DNA of 64,000 bases from Chryseobacterium viscerum (GTDB taxonomy: Bacteria; Bacteroidota; Bacteroidia; Flavobacteriales; Weeksellaceae), in the NCBI RefSeq assembly GCF_025949665.1, contig NZ_JAPDFT010000001.1, positions 682,001-746,000 of the forward strand, in the 5' to 3' direction. Shown piece by piece: positions 8,963-17,557 of the stretch. Both the position numbers and the translations under genes were made by a program. Below the pieces are notes generated by a model. The model did not search any database, was not told the DNA's origin, and saw only the letters and a program-made list of their open reading frames with translations. How positions within the stretch are numbered: position 1 is the stretch's first letter; every line of letters starts with the position of its first letter.

Positions 8963-10192
8963 TTAGTTGTACTTAATAACTTTCACAGGAGAAATCTTAC
9001 TGATCAGATAGCTTGGAATAATTAAAGCCAATCCTGAAATAAGAAGAATTCCTAATGAGATTGAAATGATTGCAATAGGATTAAGGTCTACCGGAACCGT
9101 GCTTACATAATAATTTTCCGGGTTAAGCTTTATAACACCAAAGAATTTCTGGATCAAAATAAGTCCCAGTCCGATAGCATTTCCATACAAAAGTCCCGGA
9201 ATCATAATAATCAACGTATAATTGATGAAAGTAGCTCTTATCTGTGAATTGCTTGCACCTAATGTTTTAAGAAGACCAATAGAATTTGTTCTTTCAATAA
9301 TAAGAATCAGAAGAACCATAATGATATTAATAACCACTACAATCAGCATGATGATAATGATCAAAGCTATATTGGTATCAAAAATACTGATCCAGTCCGT
9401 GATCTGTGGAAATTTTTCAGTAGCTTTTTCAGCATAGTTTTTATAACCGATCAGTTTTTCAATTTCAGGAAAATCTTTGTCGATATCATTTACATTTTTC
9501 AGGAAGATGTCTATTCCGCCAATTTCATCAGGTTTCATATCCTGAATCTTTCTTGCATGGTTGATTCCGCCAATCACAAACTGTTCATCGATCAGTTTTA
9601 TATCAGTTCTGTAGATACCAATAATCTTGAATTTACGATAAAGTGGTTTTTGATCAGCCTTTAAAAATACGGTAACAATACTGTCATTCACCTTAAGATG
9701 AAGGTCGTTGGCAACTTTTTGCGAAATAGCAACGTCATTGTTAAAACCTTGCTCAGTAACTTTCGGAGTAGTACCGGCAATGAGGAATTTTTTAAATCTT
9801 AAACTGTCAAAATCTTTTCCGATCCCCTTAAATATGATCCCTGCAAAATTGTGCTCGTTACGCATAATTCCGGTAACCATCACATATTTTTGAGTACTTT
9901 CCACATCAGGAAGTTCTTTTATTTTTGCAATATTGAGTCCCTGATTATCGAGTACAGAAGTGTTGTAAGAGGAGTTTGATCTCGTTGATCTTACAGTAAT
10001 ATGCCCGCTGAAATCTGCCAGCCTCTCTTTGATAGCTTTTTTTGAACCAAAACCGGTGGCTACAGTAATTAAGGAAACAATAATCCCCAATGCTACGGAA
10101 AGCCTGCCAATGAAGATGATAACCCTTGAAAGGTTATTTTTGTTATCTTTGGAAAATGCTATTTTTCTAGAGAAATATAAAGGAAATTTCAA
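8963..10192 (-). CDS. ABC transporter permease, FtsX/LolC-LolE type
   Basis: About 409 residues with the MacB/FtsX permease layout: one N-terminal TM (about 20-42), a large periplasmic domain (about 45-270), and three C-terminal TM segments. These include NIALIIIIMLIVVVINIIMV, followed by IIERTNSIGLLKTLGAS, the typical cytoplasmic coupling motif. In Gram-negatives this architecture moves lipoproteins or other lipids from the inner membrane. No ATPase partner is adjacent. I chose the TTG at 10192 (MKFPLYFSRKIAF...) because the longer frame to 10261 runs through the divergent namZ start and adds a low-complexity Lys/Ile-rich lead. Confidence 0.85.
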   Translation of the reverse strand: MKFPLYFSRKIAFSKDNKNNLSRVIIFIGRLSVALGIIVSLITVATGFGSKKAIKERLADFSGHITVRSTRSNSSYNTSVLDNQGLNIAKIKELPDVESTQKYVMVTGIMRNEHNFAGIIFKGIGKDFDSLRFKKFLIAGTTPKVTEQGFNNDVAISQKVANDLHLKVNDSIVTVFLKADQKPLYRKFKIIGIYRTDIKLIDEQFVIGGINHARKIQDMKPDEIGGIDIFLKNVNDIDKDFPEIEKLIGYKNYAEKATEKFPQITDWISIFDTNIALIIIIMLIVVVINIIMVLLILIIERTNSIGLLKTLGASNSQIRATFINYTLIIMIPGLLYGNAIGLGLILIQKFFGVIKLNPENYYVSTVPVDLNPIAIISISLGILLISGLALIIPSYLISKISPVKVIKYN

Positions 10193-10196
10193 GCTT

Positions 10197-11393
10197 ATGA
10201 ATTTAGATTTCAAAATTAAAAATTTACTTCTGATTTGCCTAATTTTTTTAGGAGTATTCAATCAATATTATTCTCAGACTCAAGTTCAATCGGATTTTAA
10301 AACCGGGGCAGACCAGCCTGAAATGTATTTACCGCTCTTAAAAGGTAAAACGATAGGAGTGGTAACCAACCAGACAGGTTTGATGAGTGACAAAACTCAT
10401 TTGGTAGATTTTCTGGTAAAAAACGGAATAAAGATCAAATCTATTTTTGCTCCTGAACATGGTTTCAGAGGAGATGCGGATGCGGGTGCAAAAGTGAAAA
10501 ATGGGGTAGATATAAAAACAGGAATACCGATTGTTTCCCTGTATGGCAATAATAAAAAACCAAAACCGGAACAGTTGGCCGGAATTGATATTGTTATTTT
10601 TGATATCCAGGATGTTGGGGTGAGATTCTATACCTATATTTCTACTCTGTCTTATCTGATGGAGGCAGGTGCTGAAAATAATGTTGAGATAATGGTGTTG
10701 GACCGTCCTAATCCACACGACGGATATACAGATGGACCTGTATTGAGAAAAAAATGGACCAGTTTTGTAGGAATGCATGAAGTTCCTGTAGTATACGGAC
10801 TTACGATAGGAGAGTATGGAAAGATGGTGAATGGTGAAAAATGGCTGAAAGATGGGGTTCAGGCTAAATACACGCTTATTCAGATGAAGAATTATCATAA
10901 AAAACAACGCTATCCAATGCTTGATAAACCTTCTCCGAATTTACCCAATGATAAAGCCATCAATTTATATCCAAGTCTGTGCTTTTTTGAAGGAACTCAG
11001 GTTTCCGTAGGAAGAGGAACAGATCTACCTTTCCAGATTTATGGTTCTCCATGGACGGAAAAACTCCCTTATCAGTTTACACCAAAGCCAAGTTATGGTG
11101 CTAAAGATCCATTTCTGAACGGGAAATTATGCTATGGTGAAAACCTCTCAGAATATCCTAAAGATTTAAGAGAGCTTAACCTTGAATGGGTTATCAAAGC
11201 TTATCAGAATTATAACAATCCCCAACAGGATTTCTTCCTGAAAAATCTTTGGTTTGATACCCTGTCCGGAACTGATGATTTCAGAAAACAGATTATTGCC
11301 GGAAAATCAATTCAGGAAATTAAAGATTCCTGGAAAAAAGATCTGGATAGTTTTGAAAAGATCAGAACCCGGTATGTAGTATATGAAGATTAA
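10197..11393 (+). CDS. exo-beta-N-acetylmuramidase NamZ-like (DUF1343)
   Basis: A 398-residue secreted protein. DUF1343 proteins include NamZ, which releases terminal MurNAc from peptidoglycan fragments during wall recycling. The signal peptide (LLLICLIFLGVFNQYYSQ) ends about residue 27. Family motifs are visible: GVVTNQTG, FAPEHGFRG, FDIQDVGVRFYTY, LDRPNPHDG and the later FFEGTQVSVGRGTD. ATG at 10197 is preferred to the frame opening at 10029, because the signal peptide begins there and the extra sequence overlaps the divergent permease. The stop abuts the stop of the next minus-strand gene (TTAATTAA). Confidence 0.9.
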   Translation: MNLDFKIKNLLLICLIFLGVFNQYYSQTQVQSDFKTGADQPEMYLPLLKGKTIGVVTNQTGLMSDKTHLVDFLVKNGIKIKSIFAPEHGFRGDADAGAKVKNGVDIKTGIPIVSLYGNNKKPKPEQLAGIDIVIFDIQDVGVRFYTYISTLSYLMEAGAENNVEIMVLDRPNPHDGYTDGPVLRKKWTSFVGMHEVPVVYGLTIGEYGKMVNGEKWLKDGVQAKYTLIQMKNYHKKQRYPMLDKPSPNLPNDKAINLYPSLCFFEGTQVSVGRGTDLPFQIYGSPWTEKLPYQFTPKPSYGAKDPFLNGKLCYGENLSEYPKDLRELNLEWVIKAYQNYNNPQQDFFLKNLWFDTLSGTDDFRKQIIAGKSIQEIKDSWKKDLDSFEKIRTRYVVYED

Positions 11394-11600
11394 TTAATCA
11401 AAATTTTGGGGCGGACTTTTATCATTTCTGCCCTTATTTAATATAAAGAGCCCTACTGTTAATCCAACAACTCCTGCAAAAGCAGTCATTAATGCCCTCT
11501 GTAATTTATCAGGAAGATCGTTCCCGATATAGTTCATTAAAAAAAGAATCACAAAAGTGATCACTGAAATGATGATATGGTTTCTTCCGAATGGCTTCAT
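11394..11600 (-). CDS. small two-TM membrane protein
   Basis: A 68-residue protein with two hydrophobic segments (about 9-24 and 37-56) joined by a short loop (NDLPDKLQRALM). It is unknown to me. It lies 4 bp downstream of the DUF3575-type gene in the same direction and its stop codon abuts the convergent namZ stop, so it is probably the last gene of that transcript. Confidence 0.7.
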   Translation of the reverse strand: MKPFGRNHIIISVITFVILFLMNYIGNDLPDKLQRALMTAFAGVVGLTVGLFILNKGRNDKSPPQNFD

Positions 11601-11604
11601 TGTA

Positions 11605-12237
11605 TTATTTTAATTTGTAAGAAATCATTACCCCTCCTCTGTACGGAATGATTTCACCACTTTTGTTGAAATTTTTTGCAGAATCATAACGTCTCCCGGT
11701 AGATTTGTCATACCCTTTATAAAATCCCTGTGAGGTTCCTATTGTTCCATAAATATCAAGATTCCATCGCTCAGATAGCTGGAATTGATATCCTGCTGTA
11801 ACACCCAGCATCACAGAAACCCCTTTCTGATAAAGATTAGAATTGACCAGGATTTCTCCGTTCCAGTTTTCGGAGGTATTATCATTCCAGTAGGTCCATT
11901 TTGATGCATTATAAGCGGCAACAGAAACGTTAGCCCCCACATACCAATGTTTGAAAGCTTCATCGAAGTAATATCTTCCTTCTGCAGATACAGAGTAAAA
12001 CTGTAGTTTGTGCCCTGAAAAAGATTTCCATGGTGAAATGAAAACATCACCCTGAAGCGTATATCTTGAACTCAGCTGTTTTTCTATTCCAAGGTTTAAA
12101 ATTCCTATCGGGGCAAATAAAGCATTTCCTTTTATGTATAAACTTTTCTCCTGTCCTCCTTTTTCCTGTTCCTGAGCACTTACTGTGCTTGCTGACAGGA
12201 AAGCTAAAATGCCTGCTGCTAATAATTTATATTTCAT
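11605..12237 (-). CDS. DUF3575-like outer-membrane beta-barrel protein
   Basis: A 210-residue exported protein. Signal peptide 1-21 ends in ASTVSAQ. The mature part is a run of amphipathic strands (SLYIKGNALFAPIGILNLGIE, FYSVSAEGRYYF, GVSVMLGVTAGYQF) ending in GGVMISYKLK, a typical barrel terminus. The pattern fits DUF3575, a Bacteroidetes family of small outer-membrane proteins of unknown role. It is 14 bp after the thioredoxin-like gene and probably co-transcribed. Confidence 0.82.
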   Translation of the reverse strand: MKYKLLAAGILAFLSASTVSAQEQEKGGQEKSLYIKGNALFAPIGILNLGIEKQLSSRYTLQGDVFISPWKSFSGHKLQFYSVSAEGRYYFDEAFKHWYVGANVSVAAYNASKWTYWNDNTSENWNGEILVNSNLYQKGVSVMLGVTAGYQFQLSERWNLDIYGTIGTSQGFYKGYDKSTGRRYDSAKNFNKSGEIIPYRGGVMISYKLK

Positions 12238-12251
12238 CCGGTATGTAATGT

Positions 12252-13427
12252 TTATTTTATTTGCTTTAATAATTCATCTGCTAATTGTGAATCTTTATTG
12301 CCCTGAACTGCAATATTTTTGGACATTTCAGCATAGTTTTTTGCCATTTCTTTATTTCCTGTAAGATTATAGAGTTTGGCAAGAATATAAGTGTTTTCTG
12401 AAGTTTCGCTTCTCATGACAGACTTTTCTGCCCATTCTGTAGCTTTCTTTAATGAGGAAGGTGTTTTCACATGATCTGCAAATATCCATGCAGCTCTTAA
12501 AAGTTCATTAGGGTCAAATGAGTCAGAATCTTTGTAATAGTCTAAAGCAGCTTTTTCGTATTCAGGAAAATTACTGTTCTGTTCATAATAGCTGAGTTTT
12601 GTCTGATTCAGTTTTTTAAGCGCAGCTTCTTTTCCTACCAATGGTTCAGCTGTTTTTAAAAAATAGTCATCATTGATCTTTTTATTTTTATCATCAATAG
12701 ACTGTTCTACTATTTTTCCTAATTTCAGTTGAGCATCAAATTCGGTGTAAGTTTCTTCAGGAAGAAATTTAACGATTTCTGCTTTTCTGGATGCAAAAAT
12801 AGTATAATTGGTATCTTCTGATGATTTTACAAAATAGAGAAGAAAACCAATTTCATCTTTTGTAAGCTCTTCGGTTTTCTTTTTATTCTGGAAATATCTT
12901 TCGGAAGCTTTTTTTGCGAATTCATAATCTGAGTTAGCGTTAAGCTTCATGATGTTGATCAGGAATTCCGGGTCTTTTTCACCGCTGGCAAAACGGTCTT
13001 TCAGAGAACCTTTTTTGTTTCCTGGCGAATTGATATCCTGGGCCATAGCCACAAACATGCTCTCCTCCATATAGCCGGTATTTCTGGAAACAAGCTCTCC
13101 TTCACCGTTCAGGAAAAGATAAGTAGGATAAGAACGTACTCCGAATTTTGAAGCAATATCTCTTCCTTCTCCTTTTTCCATGTCAAACCTTGCATTGATG
13201 AAGTTGGTATTGTAATAATCGCTGACCGTTTTCTGGGTGAAGACATTTTTCTCCATCATTTTACATGGGCCACACCATGATGCATAGGCATCAATAAAAA
13301 CCAATTTCTTTTCCTTCTTGGCTTTGGCAATAATATCTTTGAACGGGAGTTCCTGAAACTGGATCGTTTCCTGAGCTGAGATAGCGATGGTACAAAAAAT
13401 AGATATCCCGGAGATGATCTTCTTCAT
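12252..13427 (-). CDS. exported thioredoxin-fold protein with helical-repeat C-terminus
   Basis: About 391 residues. The preferred start (13427, MKKIISGISIF) opens with a signal peptide ending near residue 18 (AISAQ); a longer frame to 13499 adds 24 unlikely residues. A thioredoxin domain follows with active site Cys52-Gly-Pro-Cys55 (YASWCGPCKMM) and the cis-Pro region VRSYPTYLF. The C-terminal two thirds are helical, TPR-like in character (AAWIFADHVKTPSSLKKATE). It probably acts as a periplasmic disulfide reductase or isomerase; the substrate is unknown. Confidence 0.86.
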   Translation of the reverse strand: MKKIISGISIFCTIAISAQETIQFQELPFKDIIAKAKKEKKLVFIDAYASWCGPCKMMEKNVFTQKTVSDYYNTNFINARFDMEKGEGRDIASKFGVRSYPTYLFLNGEGELVSRNTGYMEESMFVAMAQDINSPGNKKGSLKDRFASGEKDPEFLINIMKLNANSDYEFAKKASERYFQNKKKTEELTKDEIGFLLYFVKSSEDTNYTIFASRKAEIVKFLPEETYTEFDAQLKLGKIVEQSIDDKNKKINDDYFLKTAEPLVGKEAALKKLNQTKLSYYEQNSNFPEYEKAALDYYKDSDSFDPNELLRAAWIFADHVKTPSSLKKATEWAEKSVMRSETSENTYILAKLYNLTGNKEMAKNYAEMSKNIAVQGNKDSQLADELLKQIK

Positions 13428-13609
13428 TTTCAAATAAGATTTGTAGGCGAAGATAATTAATTTTAAAAATATAGCATGCTGAATCTGTAGTCTGAACAAC
13501 GATATTAACTAACTTTAAGACTTATACCTGCTTTCTTGCCTTTCGGTTTGTGTATAAAATAAGAGTTGTTCTTTCGATTTTTTCTTTAAAAAAGTAGTGA
13601 GAGTTTAGC

Positions 13610-13996
13610 TTATTTTTTCTTCACTTTTTTATGCTCATTACCCCATACTTCAAGTTGATCCAGAACCGGAATCAGTTTTTTACCAATTTCTGTAAGCTCG
13701 TATTCTACTTTTATGGGTACCTCTGCATATACTTTTTTGGCGATAAGTTCCTCCTGTTCCATTTTTTTTAGCTGAAGGGTAAGCATTCTTTCAGAAATAT
13801 TGTGGATTCTATCCTTCAGTTCAAAAAATCTCAGTTTCCCATGTTTAAGATGATAACAAATGGAAAGAATCCAGCGGCCACTGATCAGATTCACGGCATA
13901 TATTTCAGAACAGCTGTACTCCAGTGTTTTCTTATTTTCATTATTGGTGGATGATTCTTTAATACTCATACTTACATTTTTGTTCGTTCCAGACAA
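13610..13996 (-). CDS. HxlR family transcriptional regulator
   Basis: A 128-residue winged-helix regulator. CSEIYAVNLISGRWILSICYHL is the HxlR start pattern (Cys, then GxWxxxI), followed by the recognition region ISERMLTLQLKKMEQEELI and the wing VPIKVEYELTEIGKKL. HxlR proteins often sense redox or reactive electrophiles and control a divergent gene. Here the divergent genes are an alpha/beta hydrolase and an isochorismatase-like hydrolase. The start could be Met10 (13969) instead. Confidence 0.92.
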   Translation of the reverse strand: MSGTNKNVSMSIKESSTNNENKKTLEYSCSEIYAVNLISGRWILSICYHLKHGKLRFFELKDRIHNISERMLTLQLKKMEQEELIAKKVYAEVPIKVEYELTEIGKKLIPVLDQLEVWGNEHKKVKKK

Positions 13997-14111
13997 TCAT
14001 TTGTACACTTGGAAAGCATAATGTTGATAGGTAAATTTACAAATAAAAACAGGAAATATTCTGTTGGAAAATGGTTTTATCGCTTGTTTAGTATAAAATA
14101 TTTAAGATATT

Positions 14112-15056
14112 ATGAACTTTAATAGAATTAACATTGATTTGAAAAATAGCATTGAAAATGTCCCTTATTCGTTGGAAATTGATGAAGATTTATTTTTGAA
14201 TGCTCCGGAAATTATTCAACAGGAAAGAAAAGAATTTACGAAAGCTCATCCTTTTAAAAAACCGGATCATATTGCTGTGCAAGATATTTTTATACCAAGC
14301 TCAGAAGATAGATACGGGATCAGACTTCACGTTTATCAGCCTGAAGGTTTTAACCGCGACAGGGTTCTCCTTTACTTTCATGGAGGAGGATATGTTTTCG
14401 GGTTGCCGGAGCAGGTGGATGACCAGATGTTTGAGATAGCAGATAAACTTAAGGCAACCATTATTTCTGTTGATTACAGGCTGGCTCCCCAATATCGGTT
14501 TCCTATACCTGTTTTAGATGGTTTTGATGCTTTACAATGGATCATAAGACATGGTTTCTCAGAGCTGGGGATTAATTCTGATGGTATAACCGTTTTTGGA
14601 GCAAGTGCAGGCGGGCATCTGGCGGCGGCTGTAACTCAAATGGCAGCAGATCACAATATTAAAAATATAAAACATCAGTTCTTACTATATCCTGTCATTC
14701 ACAATAGACTGAATACTCCTTCAATGGAAGAGTTTACAGATATTCCACTATGGAATAAAAATTACGCAAAGACAGCGTGGCTGCATTTTCTGGGCGAAGA
14801 AAATAAAGATAAAAGCCTTCAATATTCAGATCTTACCAACTATAATAATTTTTCCGGGTTGCCACAAACTACCATTGTTGCCTGTGAGCTGGATCCTTTA
14901 AGAGATGAAGATGTAGAATATGCCCAGCTCTTATATAAAGCAGGAGTGAAAACCGAATTATGGGTAATTTCCGGTGCGCTGCATGTATTCGACCTCTTTG
15001 ATTCTCCTATGAAAGATGAATATAATAAGTTTCTTATGAACAGACTTTTTCAATAA
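14112..15056 (+). CDS. alpha/beta hydrolase, HSL-type esterase
   Basis: A 314-residue esterase or lipase of the hormone-sensitive-lipase family. The HGGG oxyanion motif appears as YFHGGGYVFG (about 92-101). The nucleophile elbow is GASAGGH (about 166-172), the acid is probably in CELDPLRDED, and the His is in GALHVFDLF near the C-terminus. It has no signal peptide, so it is cytoplasmic. It diverges from the HxlR regulator and is followed 21 bp later by the isochorismatase-like gene, so the two are probably one operon under that regulator. Confidence 0.9.
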   Translation: MNFNRINIDLKNSIENVPYSLEIDEDLFLNAPEIIQQERKEFTKAHPFKKPDHIAVQDIFIPSSEDRYGIRLHVYQPEGFNRDRVLLYFHGGGYVFGLPEQVDDQMFEIADKLKATIISVDYRLAPQYRFPIPVLDGFDALQWIIRHGFSELGINSDGITVFGASAGGHLAAAVTQMAADHNIKNIKHQFLLYPVIHNRLNTPSMEEFTDIPLWNKNYAKTAWLHFLGEENKDKSLQYSDLTNYNNFSGLPQTTIVACELDPLRDEDVEYAQLLYKAGVKTELWVISGALHVFDLFDSPMKDEYNKFLMNRLFQ

Positions 15057-15077
15057 TAATGTATAAAATAAAAACAG

Positions 15078-15644
15078 ATGAAATTACGGGATAAAAGACC
15101 TGCATTGCTTCTTATTGATATTCAAAAAGGATTTCTTGATGAAAACTATTGGGGAGGAAACCGAAATAACAAAGAAGCAGAAAAATTAAGTGGAAAAATA
15201 CTGGAAACATGGAGGAACCTGAATTTGCCGGTATTTCATATCAGGCACAACTCAACCAATCTTACATCGAAACTGCATGAATCTGATCCTGGATTCGGAT
15301 TTAATGATCATGTTTTACCCCAAGATGACGAATGTGTTATTACAAAAAACGTAAACAGTGCTTTTATAGGAACGGATCTGAAAGAAAAATTAGATATTCA
15401 GAAAATAGATACTCTGGTGATTCTGGGAATTACGACCAATCATTGTGTTTCCACTACAGCAAGAATGGCAGGAAATTTTGGATATGAAACCTATGTGATT
15501 TCTGATGCTACGGCGGCTTTTGACAGAGTGGGAATACATGGAGAAAAATATGAAGCGGAACTGGTTCATCTCATGGCGTTAGCCAATCTGAGTGAAGAAT
15601 TTGCCACCATCATGAATACTGAAGAACTATTAAGAAAGCTGTAG
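15078..15644 (+). CDS. isochorismatase-family cysteine hydrolase
   Basis: A 188-residue hydrolase of the nicotinamidase/isochorismatase superfamily. The triad is visible: Asp14 (LLLIDIQKGF), Lys in VITKNVNSAF, and Cys in ITTNHCVSTTARMA. Substrates of this family range from nicotinamide to ureides and isochorismate; nothing here settles which. It shares an operon with the upstream esterase, and a terminator follows. Confidence 0.9.
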   Translation: MKLRDKRPALLLIDIQKGFLDENYWGGNRNNKEAEKLSGKILETWRNLNLPVFHIRHNSTNLTSKLHESDPGFGFNDHVLPQDDECVITKNVNSAFIGTDLKEKLDIQKIDTLVILGITTNHCVSTTARMAGNFGYETYVISDATAAFDRVGIHGEKYEAELVHLMALANLSEEFATIMNTEELLRKL

Positions 15645-15669
15645 GAAAAATTATAATCTGAATATATTG

Positions 15670-15697
15670 AAACTACCATTTTTTGGTAGTTTTTTTA
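15670..15697 (+). terminator. Rho-independent terminator
   Basis: AACTACCA / TGGTAGTT stem with a short T-rich loop and a T run, 26 bp after the isochorismatase-like gene. Confidence 0.85.
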
Positions 15698-15809
15698 TGT
15701 TTTTGAAATAAATAGCTTAAAATACATGTTTTTGTTAAAAAAATAAGCGTGCCCACTGGCGGTTTTAAAGATAAAAATAATTCACTTTATGGTACTGGAA
15801 TCTTTGTTA

Positions 15810-15817
15810 TATCTTTG
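15810..15817 (+). promoter_or_regulatory. -7 box (TATCTTTG) upstream of histidine kinase
   Basis: TATCTTTGC matches the Bacteroidetes -7 box; the kinase coding frame opens 45 bp later. No -33 TTG is seen at the usual spacing. Confidence 0.45.
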
Positions 15818-15861
15818 CAAACGAATAATTTATATGTAGGAGAACAACAATTCAGAGAAAC

Positions 15862-17445
15862 TTGAGCATTAATTTTAAACACGCCTTATCCCCAAAATAC
15901 ATTTACATCACCGCATTATCTGCCTGCCTTATTGCAGTGGCAGCATTTGCCGTTTTGAGTCTTTTGATCACAGAAGACAGCCGTAAAAACACTGATGATT
16001 TTGCAAAGAAAACCTTCTTCCGCAAATATGAATCTATAGAGCATGAGTTCAGAAATATTGAAGATTATCAATACCTGCTTCGTGCACTGATTCAGAAAGA
16101 CGGACTGAAGAATTATAAAGATTATTCTTTGGTTTTAAATGATTTAAACAAAAAAAGAAATCTGCTGCCTTACAGCTGGTATTATTACGAAAATACAGCT
16201 TCAGGAAAAACAGAAAGTAATAATCCTTTATCTGGTATTTTCAGACAGACAGAACATAAAGAGAATTTTATTAGTTTAAAAAACAGCGGTTCCGGACATT
16301 TCAGGGATCTTTTGATTACCAAAAAAGACAGTATGTATTGGGTGAGTTATGATTCTCTGGTGCTGCCTGATAAAAACAAACTGTATTATGGTTCTACCGT
16401 AAGCCTGGATGATCTCCATCGGTACTTTATTAATGTAGACAAAAGTTCCAATACTTACGCGTACGTCTTTACAAAAGAAGGAATTTGTATTACTCATCCG
16501 GAGAAAAAATATATCGGAAAGAATATTTTCGAGTTTACAGATATTAAGGCGAAAGATACACTGTCCAGCAGAACTGAAGCCGGATACACCAAAGGAACGG
16601 CGGTCTCAGAATATCTTGGTGTTGAGGTAACACGCTTCATAAAACCATTAAAAACAGACAATTTTGACGGATATACAGTCGTAAATCACGTGAATTTTAT
16701 CATCGATGAAAATATTGACAAAATAAAAACTTATACCGTTTATATTTTTCTGGCAGCTCTGTTTCTTATTGTAACGGTCTTTATCTTATTCCAGAGAGCA
16801 ACCAATCTTGCTTATCAGGAAAAAGAAAAAATACAGTCTGAAAAGAATTTATTGTTAATAGAGAACGAAAAGATGCATAAAGCAGAAGTAATTAACCAGC
16901 TTCAGCAGCTTAAAAACAATATCAATCCTCATTTTCTTTTCAATTCACTGAACTCTCTTTATATGCTGATCGGGATCAATAAAGAAAATGCCCAGAAGTT
17001 TACCATGAACCTCTCTAAGATTTACAGGTATCTTATAATTCCCCCTAAAGATAATATTGTTCCGGTTTCGCAGGAAATCAAATTTATACAGCAGTATATG
17101 GAACTTCTGAAAAGCAGGTTTGATGAAGAGATGAAGTTTGAACTGATTATTAATGCTCCGGAAAGTCTGGAAAAAAGAATTCCGTATTTATCCCTTCAGA
17201 TTGTAACGGAAAATGCCACCAAACATAATATTGCAACGATAGATCAGCCTCTGGAAATTATCATTATTGTGGATGAGGAGGGTATCACTGTAAAGAATAC
17301 CTGGCAGCCAAAAAGTGAACCAGTGCAGGGTGAGAAATTCGGAATTGATTATTTGAATCAAATTTATGAGTATTTTAAAAATAATCTTCTTCATATTTCT
17401 GTAGATGGTGAATATTTCGTATGTTTTTTGCCTTTATTGAAGTGA
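15862..17445 (+). CDS. LytS-type sensor histidine kinase with Cache-like sensor domain
   Basis: A 527-residue inner-membrane kinase. TM1 (about 16-38) and TM2 (about 290-311) enclose a periplasmic domain whose ICITHPEKKYIGKNIFEF is the Cache-domain pattern for small-ligand sensing. A coiled linker leads to the His_kinase domain (PF06580 type) with phospho-acceptor His357 in NPHFLFNSLN. The N-box is reduced to ENATKHN, and the usual GxGLxN is replaced by KFGIDYLNQ, so ATP binding may be atypical. It starts with TTG; no ATG fits. The likely partner is the LytTR regulator 7.4 kb downstream, beyond the metalloprotease and susCD. Confidence 0.9.
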   Translation: MSINFKHALSPKYIYITALSACLIAVAAFAVLSLLITEDSRKNTDDFAKKTFFRKYESIEHEFRNIEDYQYLLRALIQKDGLKNYKDYSLVLNDLNKKRNLLPYSWYYYENTASGKTESNNPLSGIFRQTEHKENFISLKNSGSGHFRDLLITKKDSMYWVSYDSLVLPDKNKLYYGSTVSLDDLHRYFINVDKSSNTYAYVFTKEGICITHPEKKYIGKNIFEFTDIKAKDTLSSRTEAGYTKGTAVSEYLGVEVTRFIKPLKTDNFDGYTVVNHVNFIIDENIDKIKTYTVYIFLAALFLIVTVFILFQRATNLAYQEKEKIQSEKNLLLIENEKMHKAEVINQLQQLKNNINPHFLFNSLNSLYMLIGINKENAQKFTMNLSKIYRYLIIPPKDNIVPVSQEIKFIQQYMELLKSRFDEEMKFELIINAPESLEKRIPYLSLQIVTENATKHNIATIDQPLEIIIIVDEEGITVKNTWQPKSEPVQGEKFGIDYLNQIYEYFKNNLLHISVDGEYFVCFLPLLK

Positions 17446-17454
17446 AAATAAAAA

Positions 17455-17488
17455 TCCATTCACTCCCGAAAAATCACCATTCACTCCC
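17455..17488 (+). promoter_or_regulatory. tandem 12-bp direct repeat, candidate LytTR operator
   Basis: CCATTCACTCCC occurs at 17456-17467 and again, identical, at 17477-17488: a period of exactly 21 bp, two helical turns. This is the geometry of LytTR-family operators. The core ACCATTCA is one base from the E. coli BtsR half-site ACCRCTYA, which also repeats with a 13-bp gap. The array ends 30 bp before a -7 box (17519-17526). The window encodes a LytTR regulator 7.4 kb away. Confidence 0.65.
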
Positions 17489-17518
17489 TAATATTATATA
17501 TATGATTCGCGATACCTA

Positions 17519-17526
17519 TAGCTTTG
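17519..17526 (+). promoter_or_regulatory. -7 box (TAGCTTTG) upstream of metalloprotease-susCD
   Basis: TAGCTTTG fits TAnnTTTG, 32 bp before the metalloprotease start. There is no TTG at -33, which would fit a promoter that needs an activator bound at the tandem repeat upstream. Confidence 0.5.
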
Positions 17527-17557
17527 CTTACTGAAACTAAGATATTTACTATTTGGA

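Noticed and set aside
10029..10196. N-terminal extension of the NamZ-like protein
   Set aside because: The added residues overlap the divergent permease gene and hide the signal peptide that begins at 10197.
10338..10907. 189-codon minus-strand frame inside namZ
   Set aside because: It is an antisense shadow of a conserved gene, with low-complexity content.
15780..15786. LytTR half-site (ATTCACT) before the kinase gene
   Set aside because: There is no second copy at 21 bp, so it does not form an operator.
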